Assembly (NCBI GenBank): GCA_014529385.2
Contig: CM043947.1
Location: forward strand, 115,895,587-115,959,586
Length of the DNA: 64,000 nucleotides
Direction of reading: 5' to 3'
Source: Adiantum capillus-veneris
Lineage: Eukaryota; Streptophyta; Polypodiopsida; Polypodiales; Pteridaceae
The notes under the pieces were generated by a model. That model worked only from the letters and a program-made list of their open reading frames with translations. It did not search any database and had not been told where the DNA came from. Below are positions 23,600-34,593 of the stretch, in pieces; position 1 is the first letter of the stretch; every line of letters begins with the position of its first letter. The translations under genes were made by a program, and so were the position numbers.

Positions 23600-25780
23600 A
23601 TTGAAGAGAGAGACCAATGAGCAACAACCTTACGCAACGTAGAAATGAATGGAAAATAACACAAAAATGAAAGAAAACATTTTTAAATATTGAGTTTTGT
23701 CCCATTTTCATAAGGTAGCTTCCTCGTCTCACAAAGTAGGGCCCATTGCCAGTAGTCGTCAAGTTGCTAACACCTGACTTACTGATTGATAGCTAACTCT
23801 CTCCCTTCATTAAACATATCCACTACCTTTATGAAAGGCTTTCAAAACTCATTCTCCCTCCATTATACCTATAGCTTTGTCTTCTACCCACCCAAGAAGT
23901 TCTAGAGGTTGCTTTACACTATCTCCAACTACTAGCCTCACCATTAGTGTGCCAAGAAGACCATGTAGTAGCATAAGCACTATCTCAATCTCAAACTCAC
24001 TCATTACAGATTATAGGTGGCAAGAGCAGAGGATAAGCAAAAGTGCTTAGGTTCTTATGCAGCCAAGAAGGAGAAAAAGCTTGAAAGCAACAAATATGTT
24101 TCGTCCTGCATGGAAAGCAAGAGTTCTGGATTTCAAAGTCGAGGTTGGTAAGAATACTGTGAAAGAAGTCTTTGTTCAACATGTTTTCACTCACTCTGAT
24201 GGGATTGCTAATGGTGGTGATGTCACCATGGTGCATAATCCACGGTGCAATTGTAAGTTAATTATTTAGCACTCCTCTATAAATGTTATCTTACATTTCA
24301 AATATGAATCGTTTTTTTCTTCTCTTATTACAGGTATATAATTAGGTTATATAGATGTTTGTATTTATTTCTATTCTCTTACATTCACACATGTTTATCC
24401 TTCCTCATATGAGGAATGGGAGCCACTGGAGTGCATTATAGGTCTCATCTTTGTGACCCATGCTCATATTGGGGTCTTGCAATAAGCTGGCAGAACTAGC
24501 AAAAGCCTGGCAGACGATGTCGGGTGATATGTGTTCGCTACATGAGCCAGGCAAGCGTCGGGCCTCTGGCTATGGGAGGTGTGAAAGAGAGAGAACAAGA
24601 GACACTGACAGCTCTGGCAATCACCATAATCATCAATTAATTGATTATTACTTTGAGTACAACTTAGTCCTTAGCCAAGGCGGGCTATTAACATCACCAT
24701 CACTTGGATCATCTACTAACTAGGAGTTTAAGCTCCCGTTTACAGGATTAATCGGGTCGTCGTTAATGACACCAGACTTAACAAAATGCTAATTCAATCT
24801 CTAATGCATGACGATGATGGAAATTTTCCTTTGCCGCTTTATCTGCTTCAAATACCTCGCGGATTCTGCAAGCTTCAATTCAGTTCACTGCCTCGATCAT
24901 CAAGCTTCATTTATTACCAATTATCCTGTAACTTCCTGCTTTATGCAATTTGGATTGGCTTATCTACTGTTCATGATCTTTATCTTCACCTCTACTCGAC
25001 TTGCTTCGAGTCCCTTAACCCCTACTTGGCCTGCCTCGTTCTTTCCTCTTGCTTCTTACCTTGCTTTGTTTACCGTGCATTCCTTCTCCTGCTTTCTTCT
25101 CTTGCTTTGGTTCAATACCAAGATCTTTCCCTTGCTCCTTTTACCAAGCTTTGAGCCTCCCTTTATGCTCGTTCTCCTCTTGGCTTGTTTTCCTGCCTTC
25201 CCCGCTTCTAACCACTTTCCACTGTTTCTTGCCCTTCACCTCGCTATCCTCCTTGCTCGATGCCCTTCTCCATATCCATTTTCTTCTTAAGGGCCGAGAG
25301 AGAGAAAGAGAGCGAGAGAGATTAAGTACTTTGCTTTTTGAGCATGAGATCAAGAGAGAGGGAGCTTTGCACCTTGCTCCGATTCCTCTTCCCCCCCTCT
25401 TGCCTTCCTTTGAACCTCTCTTATTATCTCCTCCCTTTATGCCCTAACAAACCCATCTTTTATCAACTCCTCTCAGTAGCCCAGCGTCACCGATGTGGCA
25501 TGAACCGGCTCCATGACGTGGCATCTTGGATTTTTACCAGTGCAAAATCTGCCGAAGATGGTGCCGATTAGGATCTCCATGGCAAGCTATGAGGTTTTCC
25601 TTTCATGCGCATCGCCGTCCGAGCACTCTTCTCTCCCGTCCATGTTGCCTACCCGCTGTTTTTACATGCTCCACCTCTTCTTCTCTCTTTAGTTCACACC
25701 CTTTTACTCTTTAGGGTGGCCATACCATTTGCCTTGGGCGGGTGGCCTTTGCTCCCCGGCCGCCATTGACCCTTGGGCAC
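23600..25780. other. Region without a recognised gene
   Basis: A 68-bp dispersed repeat lies at 24521-24588. A plus-strand open stretch at 24057-24269 and pyrimidine-rich open stretches at 24786-25447 have no known motif. (GA)-rich tract near 25298-25322. Confidence 0.4.
24521..24588 (+). repeat. 68-bp GC-rich dispersed repeat, copy 1
   Basis: ATATGTGTTCGCTACATGAG ... GGGAGGTGTGA matches 63447-63514 with scattered substitutions. Confidence 0.75.
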
Positions 25781-26180
25781 CACATTTGGCATACGTATTT
25801 GGCAAGCAGTACCAAGCACTCCCAGTGTGGCCGCTAGGAATATCCCACAATCAATATGCTCCATGAGCGGACATTTCGAATAAAGGTCTCATCCAGAACT
25901 TTTTGTGCTTCTTCGTAACTAACAGCATACATAACCACATTTGGCATACATGCCAGCATCAAGGCTCCCATTAGCCCTAATATGAAAATATCATCAGAAT
26001 TTCGTTTTCCCCGTCAGTATCTCCTGCCCTCAAGACGCAAGTACAAGTGAGTGGCTTTGGAGAAAAGCATTCCTTTTGCATATGATTATTTTCTCTAGAG
26101 CTTCCTTGCCGCAACTAGGCTGGGTATATCTTGCAATCATTGTTCTGCATAGAATGACATTTCGGAACTTGGTCGAAGTC
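25780..26180 (-). pseudogene. Antisense PPR-protein fragments
   Basis: On the minus strand the text around 25890-25960 gives AKCG-type and EAQKVLDE-type PPR sequence, and 26100-26170 gives a stretch akin to ISWTAMIAGYTQ (read here as ILCRTMIARYTQ) followed by GKEALE. Frames are interrupted, so it is a decayed relative of the PPR array at 55-61 kb. Confidence 0.55.
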
Positions 26181-27268
26181 AAAAATTCCCAAATGGAAAT
26201 CCACCGGAGCTGACCAGACTAGTAGGGAACCAGCCCCCGGTGATTCTTTAACGGCCAATAACTTGGCAATCGTAACTCCGATCAGTGATCATTAAGGCAT
26301 CAGTTGGCCCTTTTAAGTCGCATCTGGCATACAATAATTATTAAACTTGGCTTGTTAACAAGCCTTGATCACTGACCATTAATCAAGTAATCTTCAAATA
26401 AGCTTGATGTGCATTTTTCTGGTATCTTTCTTAGCATGGGAGCGGAGCTGCACGACAACGAGGGTATTTTCTTCTACGACCATTTCTACCAACTCAATCA
26501 AAGGAATTAGAGAGGAGTGTTGGTGAAGGTTCCACTACCAACCAAATTGAACTCCGTGGATTGGCCCATTCCCGACACAACAATGAGTGAGGCATTGAGG
26601 AGGAGGCTCTATAGGGGTGTTCAGAGGTCTCTCTGAAACTCTGTACCCACTAAATTGGTGAAACTTGCAAATTTATGTCTTGTTGGTCTCTTTATTGAGC
26701 TATTTCATACCTCCAAAGTACATGTTGCTAAAACTATGCTGCTCTGTAAATCATTCGATTCCTTCTTGTGTGATAATCTTCTTGATAGAGGGTAGAATGT
26801 GAAAGAAACAGATGGCATATGTTGCAAGATTGCTCTTGACACTTTCATTTTCAAGTATATGCTTGCGACATAGACATTAATAATCTCTTTCTGGTACAAG
26901 CCTTCTCACATTGTTGAAGATTGCTATGTGCCTATGGATCAAGAGGCAGCAAGTTTGGCAAACAATGTTGTCATATACGTGGAAGCGGTGGACAAAGACC
27001 TAAATCTTATGACAATAATTACAATAAAGCAGCAATGCAATCTTTTGCAACTTCTACATGACATAGTGGAGGAGACTGCCGACATTGACTCTGTAAACTT
27101 TTATTTCTTGTTGGGCGGACGAAGAGTAATGCAACGAAGGGAGAAGCTTTTTTTTGTGGAGATCTTTCTGGCCGTATTCAAATTGTGCCCATGTAATCTA
27201 GCCTGAATGGCTTCAATGAAATGTAACTTTTTTGACTATTTTAATTTTAATATCAAGTGTTTTCTCAA

Positions 27269-27270
<2 letters not shown>
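26180..27270. other. Region without a recognised gene
   Basis: A plus-strand open stretch 26928-27206 (92 codons) encodes an unfamiliar sequence with IVEETADIDSVNFYFLLGG; no family assigned. A (CT)n array follows at 27271-27311. Confidence 0.35.
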
Positions 27271-27317
<47 letters not shown>

Positions 27318-27370
27318 CAAAACACATAGAGAGGTAGACAGTACCAATTTAAGGTATAAACAATGAATTA

Positions 27371-27915
27371 CTAAGTACATTTGTAAGTACAATTTTTGAT
27401 GTGCTCAAATGGGCTTAAGTACATTGCTTGCAGGTATGGGACCAAAATGTCCTCTAGGTAAAAATCATGAAGATGCCCTTCAAATAAAGGTGGGGAAATA
27501 GTAGTGCCGGGTGGATTAAGTAAACCCTTATGTGGTGTGTCATCCATCAACAAAGTATTGAGAGCACCATAAGGCACATTGATCTATTCAAAGGTCTTGT
27601 AAAAAAGTGGTACATTAGCTTTAGTTGGGTGGAAATGTCCTACAATGGTATTATAATTTCTTTGACTACACACAAAATAAAAATCCGATCTTTGAATTTC
27701 AGCCAATTGCAAACTATGGTAACAAGGGGATTCAGGTTTTGGGCTTGCATTGAGGACCAGGTAGCAACCCTAAATCGAGGAATCAAAAAATTCAAAAATT
27801 CCTTTGTGCCTGGTCGAATTACTACTCTGAGATTTTCCAAGCGGAAACTACGTAAAGTGGAGCTCTGTATGTACACTGTACTGCTGTCATAGCAGCAAAA
27901 ATACATTGAGATCCA
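27371..27915 (-). pseudogene. FCP1/NIF-like HAD phosphatase domain
   Basis: Minus strand, three pieces in order. LIILDLNVFL near 27915 corresponds to the DxDG/DLNG nucleophile box. Next come VVIRPGTKEFLNFL and VATWSSMQAQN (27830-27740), matching the RP..EFL and WSS core of FCP1-like phosphatases. Last is TLLMDDTPHKGLLNPPGT followed by YLEDILVPYLQAM (27560-27390), the distal DD box and C-terminal helix. A frame change separates the first two pieces and stops or an intron separate the last. The family removes phosphate from proteins such as the RNA polymerase II C-terminal domain. It lies 250 bp after the Ulp1 gene on the same strand and may be its last part or a separate gene. Confidence 0.75.
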
Positions 27916-28700
27916 AGATAATTAGTCTTTGCAATCATTGTGTGCATACATATAGGTAGATAGAAACAAAAAAGAGTATATTATTTAAGTACAATGGATA
28001 TTACCGGAACAACCATATCTACTTGAAGCAAGAGTCCATACTGGTCATTTCTAATGTTGACATTTTGTTGTTGAGTGTCGATGTTCCCTTTTGTATTGCC
28101 AAGGGTATCCACCTCTTGTGGTTCTGTAGTATAGGACTCTTGAGTTTCCATGGATGAATGGTTAACCTATTATGTTGTCTGTTCCTGGCTTTGATTTGCA
28201 ACGTTGGCCTCCTCCTCTACATGGTCAAGACACTCTGTATCTTCTCTCGGCTTTGAAGAGCTCTTCACATCAGCAATTATAGGATCTTGTACTTCCTCAT
28301 ATTGATCATGTGCCACAATAATAGGTACTCCCTTATCCTCCTCTAGTTTGCCTAGAATCTCTATTGCATTCCTCGGCTCTGAGGAGCATTTTACATCTGC
28401 ATTTTCAACGGCTTGGTCTACTTCACATTGATCAACCCCAACTTCGGATTCAGCCACTCCAACTGCAAAGCATACCGGTGTTTGTTCCTCTAATATGGGG
28501 TCAGTTTTAGGGATTTGCTTTCCAGTGGTGGAAATTGGCATGACTTCCTCATCACCAGTCATTGTTAAAGTTATTAGATGGTCGTCGACAAAACTGTCTT
28601 CTGCATCTAAAACTCTTGGTGTTGAAAGAGATAGTAGATGTTGAATTATTGAAGTGCGATACCTTTGTAAATATTCCAAGGTATAATTTTTTGCAACATT

Positions 28701-28780
28701 CTCCAAAATTAGGTTAACTTCTGGTCAATACTTTAATTAATAATAGCACCAAGTTGGTCCAAACCATAGCAAGGAAATAC
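28701..28780 (-). other. Intron in the H3-Ulp1 gene (80 bp)
   Basis: Donor GTATTTCC after ..FMSK, acceptor ..TTTTGGAG before NVAKNYTLEYL. Phase 0, frame preserved. Confidence 0.7.
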
Positions 28781-28964
28781 CTTTGACATAAATGGGTTCA
28801 AAGCAAAAAAACTCTCTAGTATGTACTTTGCATGGAGAAGACATCTCCAACCACAGGAATTTGGATCTGTCTGATTTGGCACTTTGACAGCTTTAAAGGT
28901 TAACTTGTAGAGTTCATGATTTCCACAAAGCCTTCCATAGACATGAAGTAATATTTTTACACAT

Positions 28965-29053
28965 CTATGAACAATGAAGTTTATTTGTGATTAACAATAT
29001 TGAGGTCATTAACCATAGCCCAAATAAACACTCAAGGTTTTATCAACACTCAC
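28965..29053 (-). other. Intron in the H3-Ulp1 gene (89 bp)
   Basis: Donor GTGAGTGTTG, acceptor ..TTGTTCATAG. Splicing puts the His box and the Cys box of the Ulp1 domain in one frame, which strongly supports the model. Confidence 0.75.
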
Positions 29054-29313
29054 ACTCTTATCTCTGAATGTGTTCCTTGTATGGAATTGATAGTCCATAC
29101 CACTTGTTTGTCCAGTTCAATGCATACAAGGCTCCAATGATTATTTGATTCGTATGGAAACACCAGAGTTGTGACCTGAAGCATTGGACAATGGACAAAC
29201 CATCTCTCCAATGTGCCATGAGGGGTGCTTTTTATCCGGAGTGGCACAGACAACTGTGGATCTAAAACATATTTTCAGTATGGGTTTCTTGAGGGACTTG
29301 GCTCTTTATTAAG

Positions 29314-29390
29314 CTACAATAAAAAACAAGGATTTAATTAGAGACCAAGTACCAAAAAAAAGGATCTCAAAGTTAGAGAAGAGCACTTAC
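29314..29390 (-). other. Intron in the H3-Ulp1 gene (77 bp)
   Basis: Donor GTAAGTGCTC, acceptor ..TTTTTATTGTAG. The downstream exon then shows a one-base frame problem and a TGA, so this exon pair is damaged. Confidence 0.6.
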
Positions 29391-30161
29391 TTTAGGCATG
29401 AATAAATAATAGAGTGTGTAATTTGGGCATTGGGATCTTTCAAAATCCCAATATCAACAGAATCCAGAGTTAATTTCCTAGTACCATCAGCAAGGGAATG
29501 GTTACTAATAGTCCTTCTTTCATGGAATGTAAAATATCATTGTTTCGTTCATTTAAGTGTGGTAACTTGTCCATAATTTCTCCTCTAGGCCTCTTCATTA
29601 GCAGCAATAGTAACCTCATGAATCTTAACCCCATGATCACGGTGGCTTGGTGGTATTAACAATATATTCTTCATTTGGGGGTCAATAAACTCATTAGGGA
29701 TAAGGAGCTTATCGTATCTCCAACGTACTCTCTTGAGAATCTCAGTATCCTTGTCCATTATTGTCACCCGGTGAGCATGAGCAGCAACAATGATGATACC
29801 ATTAAAATACTCTAGTAAAATCTCTTTTGCTGCTTCTTGAAGACAGAGCAAGGCAATAGCCTTTCATCTCATTGTACCAGCACATGTTACCCCACAAATT
29901 TGCCTTACTACTCTTCTGAAAGGAAGTTTAGGGACACAAAGCTCAATACATTTCTGAGCTTTTCTGATATCCTTAAATAAACCCATGTTTCTTTGAATAT
30001 TCTTCATTCTTGGTTTATTCAATGTCTTCATTGGTTTACCTGAAGTTTTCTTCTTACAAGCAGGCCTTCCACATACTTTCTTTGCAACCCCTGGTCCTTT
30101 CCCTGCCTTCCTTCCTGTTGCCTTGGTTCTTGACATTCCATTGTAAGAGAAAAATGCAAAG

Positions 30162-30162
<1 letters not shown>

Positions 30163-30240
<78 letters not shown>
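30163..30240 (+). repeat. (CT)n microsatellite in the 5' region of the H3-Ulp1 gene
   Basis: About 38 CT units starting 27 bp upstream of the minus-strand ATG at 30136. Confidence 0.95.
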
Positions 30241-30242
<2 letters not shown>

Positions 30243-30243
<1 letters not shown>

Positions 30244-30305
30244 TGGATCACGGCGCACAAGCTGAAAATTGCAAGGAGAATATAGCCTACCGCGTGCCGT
30301 GCACC
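30243..30305. repeat. Hairpin repeat 1 (GTGGATCACG family)
   Basis: Imperfect inverted repeat: GTGGATCACGGCGCAC paired with GTGCCGTGCACC. Preceded by (CT)n. Confidence 0.7.
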
Positions 30306-30557
30306 AATTCTTGAAATCCCTAACTCTCTCTCTGTCTCTCTCTGTCCCTCCCTCCCCCTCCCCTCCTTAATTGTCATTTGGTGTTTTCCCCACCACCTCT
30401 TCCACATGGCTACAATGGTATGCACCCATATGGATACCCTAACTATCTGTCTAACCCTCCCACTCTAGTTTTAGACATTGGTTTCAGTGCTTTGTTATTT
30501 ACTCCAAGGTAGAGTGGTGAGAAATCGTGTTTTGTATTGTCTGAGACTTTAAACCCC

Positions 30558-30558
<1 letters not shown>

Positions 30559-30643
<85 letters not shown>
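30559..30643 (+). repeat. (CT)n microsatellite
   Basis: CT units with a single CC interruption; ends directly at hairpin repeat 2. Confidence 0.95.
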
Positions 30644-30646
<3 letters not shown>

Positions 30647-30708
30647 GATCACGGTGCACGAGCTCAGCTTTGAGATGAGATAATATCCTATTGCACATCG
30701 TGATCCAC
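30644..30708. repeat. Hairpin repeat 2
   Basis: GTGGATCACGGTGCACGAGC paired with TGCACATCGTGATCCAC; 65 bp in all. Followed by a C-run of about 22 (30719-30740) and (CT)n. Confidence 0.8.
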
Positions 30709-30729
30709 TACTTGTATCCCCCCCCCCCC

Positions 30730-30761
<32 letters not shown>

Positions 30762-30766
30762 TTGTA

Positions 30767-30830
30767 TGGATCACGGGGCACGGACTCAAAACCAAGAAAA
30801 GAAAATAGTCCATCACGCGTCGTGCTCCAT
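30767..30830. repeat. Hairpin repeat 3
   Basis: TGGATCACGGGGCACG paired with CGCGTCGTGCTCCA, again right after (CT)n. Confidence 0.7.
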
Positions 30831-30839
30831 TTTGTGACA

Positions 30840-30849
30840 TCCCTCTCTT

Positions 30850-30900
<51 letters not shown>

Positions 30901-30941
30901 ATGTATCTTCCTCTTTCAAACCAAGCAAGCAATCAAAAACA

Positions 30942-30995
<54 letters not shown>

Positions 30996-31028
30996 CTTCC
31001 TCTTTCAAACCCAACAGACACTCAGAAA

Positions 31029-31059
<31 letters not shown>

Positions 31060-31082
31060 CCCCCCCCCCCCCCCCCCCCCCC

Positions 31083-31120
<38 letters not shown>

Positions 31121-31226
31121 TTCAACTTCAACAAACACTTCGGAAATACATCTCTTGGTGGAATTAAATTGGAAGAAAACGCTTGAAGGAGCTTTGCACC
31201 TTGGTTGCAGAGGTTGTCTCGATGAT

Positions 31227-31267
<41 letters not shown>
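30840..31267 (+). repeat. Cluster of (CT)n tracts with poly-C
   Basis: Four (CT)n tracts (30856-30900, 30944-30992, 31033-31118, 31230-31266) separated by short related spacers (TTCCTCTTTCAAACC appears twice). The third contains a C-run of about 24 at 31059-31083. No gene. Confidence 0.9.
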
Positions 31268-31269
<2 letters not shown>

Positions 31270-31439
31270 CATGAATTCAAGTGTGCATTTGTTACTATAA
31301 ATGTACACATATTTTTGGGTTGTTAAAAGTACTTATTGTGGTCATACCACCCATTTAATGCATGTCCTTGTAACACGTGTACAATAATATTTGGCTTGCT
31401 TCGTTAAAAACGCCAATGGTAATATCTATTATTGCATGA

Positions 31440-31454
31440 AAAGGGGAGGGGGGG

Positions 31455-31519
<65 letters not shown>

Positions 31520-31583
31520 ACTCGTGTGGTGAGAGAAAAGATCAAGGGGAGGATAGAAATCATATTGGTGAAGCTAAATACAG

Positions 31584-31655
<72 letters not shown>
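31440..31655 (+). repeat. G-run and two (GA)n tracts
   Basis: Poly-G at 31441-31457 leads into (GA)n to 31516; a second (GA)n covers 31587-31655. Strand switch from CT to GA relative to the tracts on the left. Confidence 0.95.
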
Positions 31656-31660
<5 letters not shown>

Positions 31661-31871
31661 AGAAGGCCTTTGCCTCCTTCAAGGTGCACGAATCAGAAGC
31701 TTGAAGACCCAAAACAACATTCCCAGTCCTGAATCTCTACTCCAACAACAACGTCTAGTCCTGGCAAAGGTAAAGTCAATCTGTTCACTTTCATTTGGTT
31801 CATAGTTTAGTTGTGTCTACAAATTGTCCTTCAAAATGTAAAAGACAATTTCACAATTTACCAACTAATAT

Positions 31872-32232
31872 TGGATCACAGCGTGTCAGTAATGTTATGG
31901 ACATTTTTTTACGTACTCCGCACGTCGTGATCCTCTTTTGAAATTGTACAAACGTTTCTTTTGAAGAATAATATTCTTTGATGTTTTGGTAGGTATTCCA
32001 TTGTATGAAAGCCCATTAAGTAGATCATGGTGCGCCAGTAGTGTTGTGGACATTCGTTTACATACTCCGTGTGCCGTGAACCTCTTTTGAAATTGTACAA
32101 ACGTTTTTTTTGAAGAATAATATGGGTAGATTTTTTGGTAGCTATTCTATTGTATGAAACCCATTAAGTGGATCATGGCGTGCCAGTAGCTCTGTGGATT
32201 TTGGTTTATGTACTCTGCGTGTCGTGATCCAC
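31872..32232. repeat. Three tandem hairpin repeats (149-bp period)
   Basis: Hairpins at 31872-31932, 32022-32082 and 32169-32232 share TGGATCAYGGCGTGCCAGTA, GTGGACATT and CGTGATCC ends. The spacers (TTTTGAAATTGTACAAACGT) are also repeated, giving a tandem period of about 149 bp. Arms are related to hairpins 1-3. Confidence 0.8.
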
Positions 32233-32431
32233 TTGTATGGATTTTACTCTTCAGAACTATAAAGTAGTTTTGCATTCTATCCATACTAATCATCTTATGC
32301 TATTTTCTATATGATTAGTTGGGAATAACTGTGAGATAACTAGCTATAGATTGTTCAAAACTTATATGATCATGTGGTGATCTTCTTTTTATTTATGTTT
32401 GATGAAACTTATATTTGTGAGTATGAAATAA

Positions 32432-33810
32432 ATGGCAGGATTAAGATCACATAGGAGGAAGAGGCAAAAAATAGATCCCGAGTGCATTGTTGGCCAAGCA
32501 AACGTTCCAAGAAGATTGCCGGAGCTGTTTAAAACATCAATGAAGAGGAATGTAGACTTCACAGAACCCATTGATATATCTGTTGTAGAGCTTGTCATGA
32601 GTTTGGAGGAGCCTGCTCTAGGTTTGGAGGAACCTAATACTGATCCATCTGTAAAAATGGAGTCCCCTTCTACTCCAAAATTTACTTTACCAAACTCACT
32701 TAAGAGAGAAGTGGATTTTTTAGCACCTACTTTTTTGCAGAGTACCCAATGTGTTGCAACAATCCAAAAGAAAAAAGAGGCAGTTATTTATGAAGACCCT
32801 ATAGTGATTGATGAAAGGATTTTAGATTTTGCAGTTTCGTCTAGGGCTGGTGATAAGTTTGATTTGGTCTCCTGCATTTTTAATGTTCCATTTAATCTTG
32901 ATGTGTTTATAGCTGGGCAAAGTGAACACTTGAAGCTGGAACAAGATAAGTTTGAGCTTCACACTCAAGAGGGCAGGGTTAATGTTGGTGAAATGGTGGT
33001 AGTCCATTTAGAAGACTGTGATCCTAAAAGACAGTCTTACAAGAAGTATAATCAGCTGCCTCTCATGTACAGGCCCCATTGATGCAGCTTACATGAACGG
33101 GAGTGCAAGCTGATTGAAGAATCCTTTGGATTTCCAATATTTTTAAATGGATTATTTACAAGTCTTACGAAATATCCTAAGGAGGTCATGGAGGAACACG
33201 ATCTACCAGCAAATAAAAAAGAGGAAAATTATGAGGAATATATTGAAGTGACGGAGATCGAGGATTCCATTGATCTTGAAGAAGAAGAAGCAAAAGAGGT
33301 GAAATGAAGCAATCTTCTCTCAGTGAAAACCTCGGATATCAAGCTACCTCTAGATGTGTCAAGTTTCAATGAGCGGCAAGCCACCTTAATGCTACTAGGA
33401 GTGCCAAAGTTTAAATTTGGAGATAGGTCATACATTTTCCTTCATGATGTACAAAGTATTTTTTGTTTGCGGGAGGACTTTGCACTGGCCACTATGTCCA
33501 AGTATCAGGAGGAGAGGAATGGATTTGTTTTAGATGACAGTAGTGATGACGAGGCAATGGAGATCTCCAGTAATCCACTGGGATGCTTTGAAAAGGCAGA
33601 AAAGTATAAAGAAAGCCTTCCCGATGAAGCCACATTTCAAACTATTTGAAATAATCTTAAGCCATCAACTAGTAAACATGATATGGAGGATTGGTTTAAG
33701 CGACCAGCCCAGGAGTCAACTGGATCAGTCAACCTATGCAAGGATGAGCGTTTTTTGCAAGATGAGAGTTTCATGGTATAAAATCCTCCCCCCACCCCCA
33801 CCCCCACCCC

Positions 33811-33908
<98 letters not shown>

Positions 33909-34304
33909 AACAAACACTTCTTTTCTTTACAGTCATGGATTACTGAAAAGGAAGACTTTCTTCGTCGTCAAAGAAGACAGTTCCATGGTAGTAATGCAGC
34001 TCTAGGACAGTATCTTCCTAGTTTATGTGAGGCACCCATCCTAATCTTCCACAACGGAATTTCACAAGAGGGGAATACTGTAACCTATGCTTTCAAGACA
34101 TTATCTTACTTCTTAGGTGGTCCAATGCTGCCACAAAATGCTGAAAAATTTATCCTTGTCGACAAGGTTTTTGGGAGAGAATGTTTTGGTTACTCGCCAG
34201 GATATACTGGGGGTCGTGTAGCATATTACTACACATACACAACAATGGCATTATCTTTAGGGAAAGGAAACCCTAATGAACTCCTAGATTATGGCAAACA
34301 TTAA
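32432..34304 (+). pseudogene. Spliced gene of unknown function (gene B)
   Basis: ATG 32432 begins MAGLRSHRRKRQKID, with a basic nuclear-localisation-like cluster at residues 6-12. One reading frame continues to 33775 with three in-frame TGA codons (33080, 33305, 33647). A GT-AG intron at 33776-33932 joins phase 0 to SWITEKEDFLRRQRRQ..., which ends TAA at 34302. The middle is acidic (EEYIEVTEIED, DSSDDEAME); the last exon has a Gly/Tyr-rich stretch (GYSPGYTGGRVAYYY). I recognise no domain. It is divergent from the H3-Ulp1 gene and convergent with the transposase-like gene, which suggests one unit. It could be a second protein of a large DNA transposon; that is inference. Confidence 0.6.
33776..33932 (+). 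other. Intron of gene B filled by a compound microsatellite
   Basis: Donor GTATAAAATCC, acceptor TTTTCTTTACAG. The intron consists mostly of a C/A-rich run, (CT)n and (CA)n (33785-33906). Confidence 0.75.
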
Positions 34305-34593
34305 ATGATCAGATACAAGGGGGAAGTTCCAAATGATATTTGCAAATCATCAAAATGTTGAAATAGTTGTGGTACATACGGAATTTAATTCTACAGGCAT
34401 TTGTGGTACATCAGATCATCTAAACTCTAACTCTCTTGTTCCACCGATGATTGGCATATTGCATTGTCTCCCTCCACCTGATTTGGCTTTCAAGAGCACT
34501 TGAGTTGTTGAATGCATTTGCTCACTTTCTTTTTCGAAGTTGCAAATGTTTTATTGCCTGCACGGTTGCTGAAGAGGCCAATTCTTGCTTTTG

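Larger units (their letters stand above)
28170..30136 (-). pseudogene. Histone H3-like domain followed by Ulp1 (C48) protease domain
   Basis: Starts at ATG 30136 with MSRTKATGRK, a clear H3 tail (R2, T3, K4, R8, K9 positions), then a Lys/Arg-rich tail. An H3 histone fold follows: LFKDIRKAQKCIEL, PKLPFRRVVRQI, LQEAAKEIL, HAHRVTIMDKD. A TGA (29864-29866) falls where CENH3-type proteins have Trp. About 230 bp on, the Ulp1 domain begins (DIGILKDPNAQITHSII), continues with the catalytic-His box YESNNHWSLVCIEL (His codon 29137-29139) and ends with QTDPNSCGWRCLLHA (Cys codon 28853-28855), then YLQRYRTSIIQHLLS. Canonical introns lie at 29314-29390, 28965-29053 and 28701-28780; the last two keep the frame. 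The C-terminus is acidic. Small frame lesions exist near 29580, 29480 and 29300, so it is probably dead but recent. Confidence 0.8.

Noticed and set aside
24786-25447. Membrane-protein-like open frames
   Set aside because: Pyrimidine-rich DNA gives hydrophobic translations in overlapping frames; no motif, no conserved start, no splice support.
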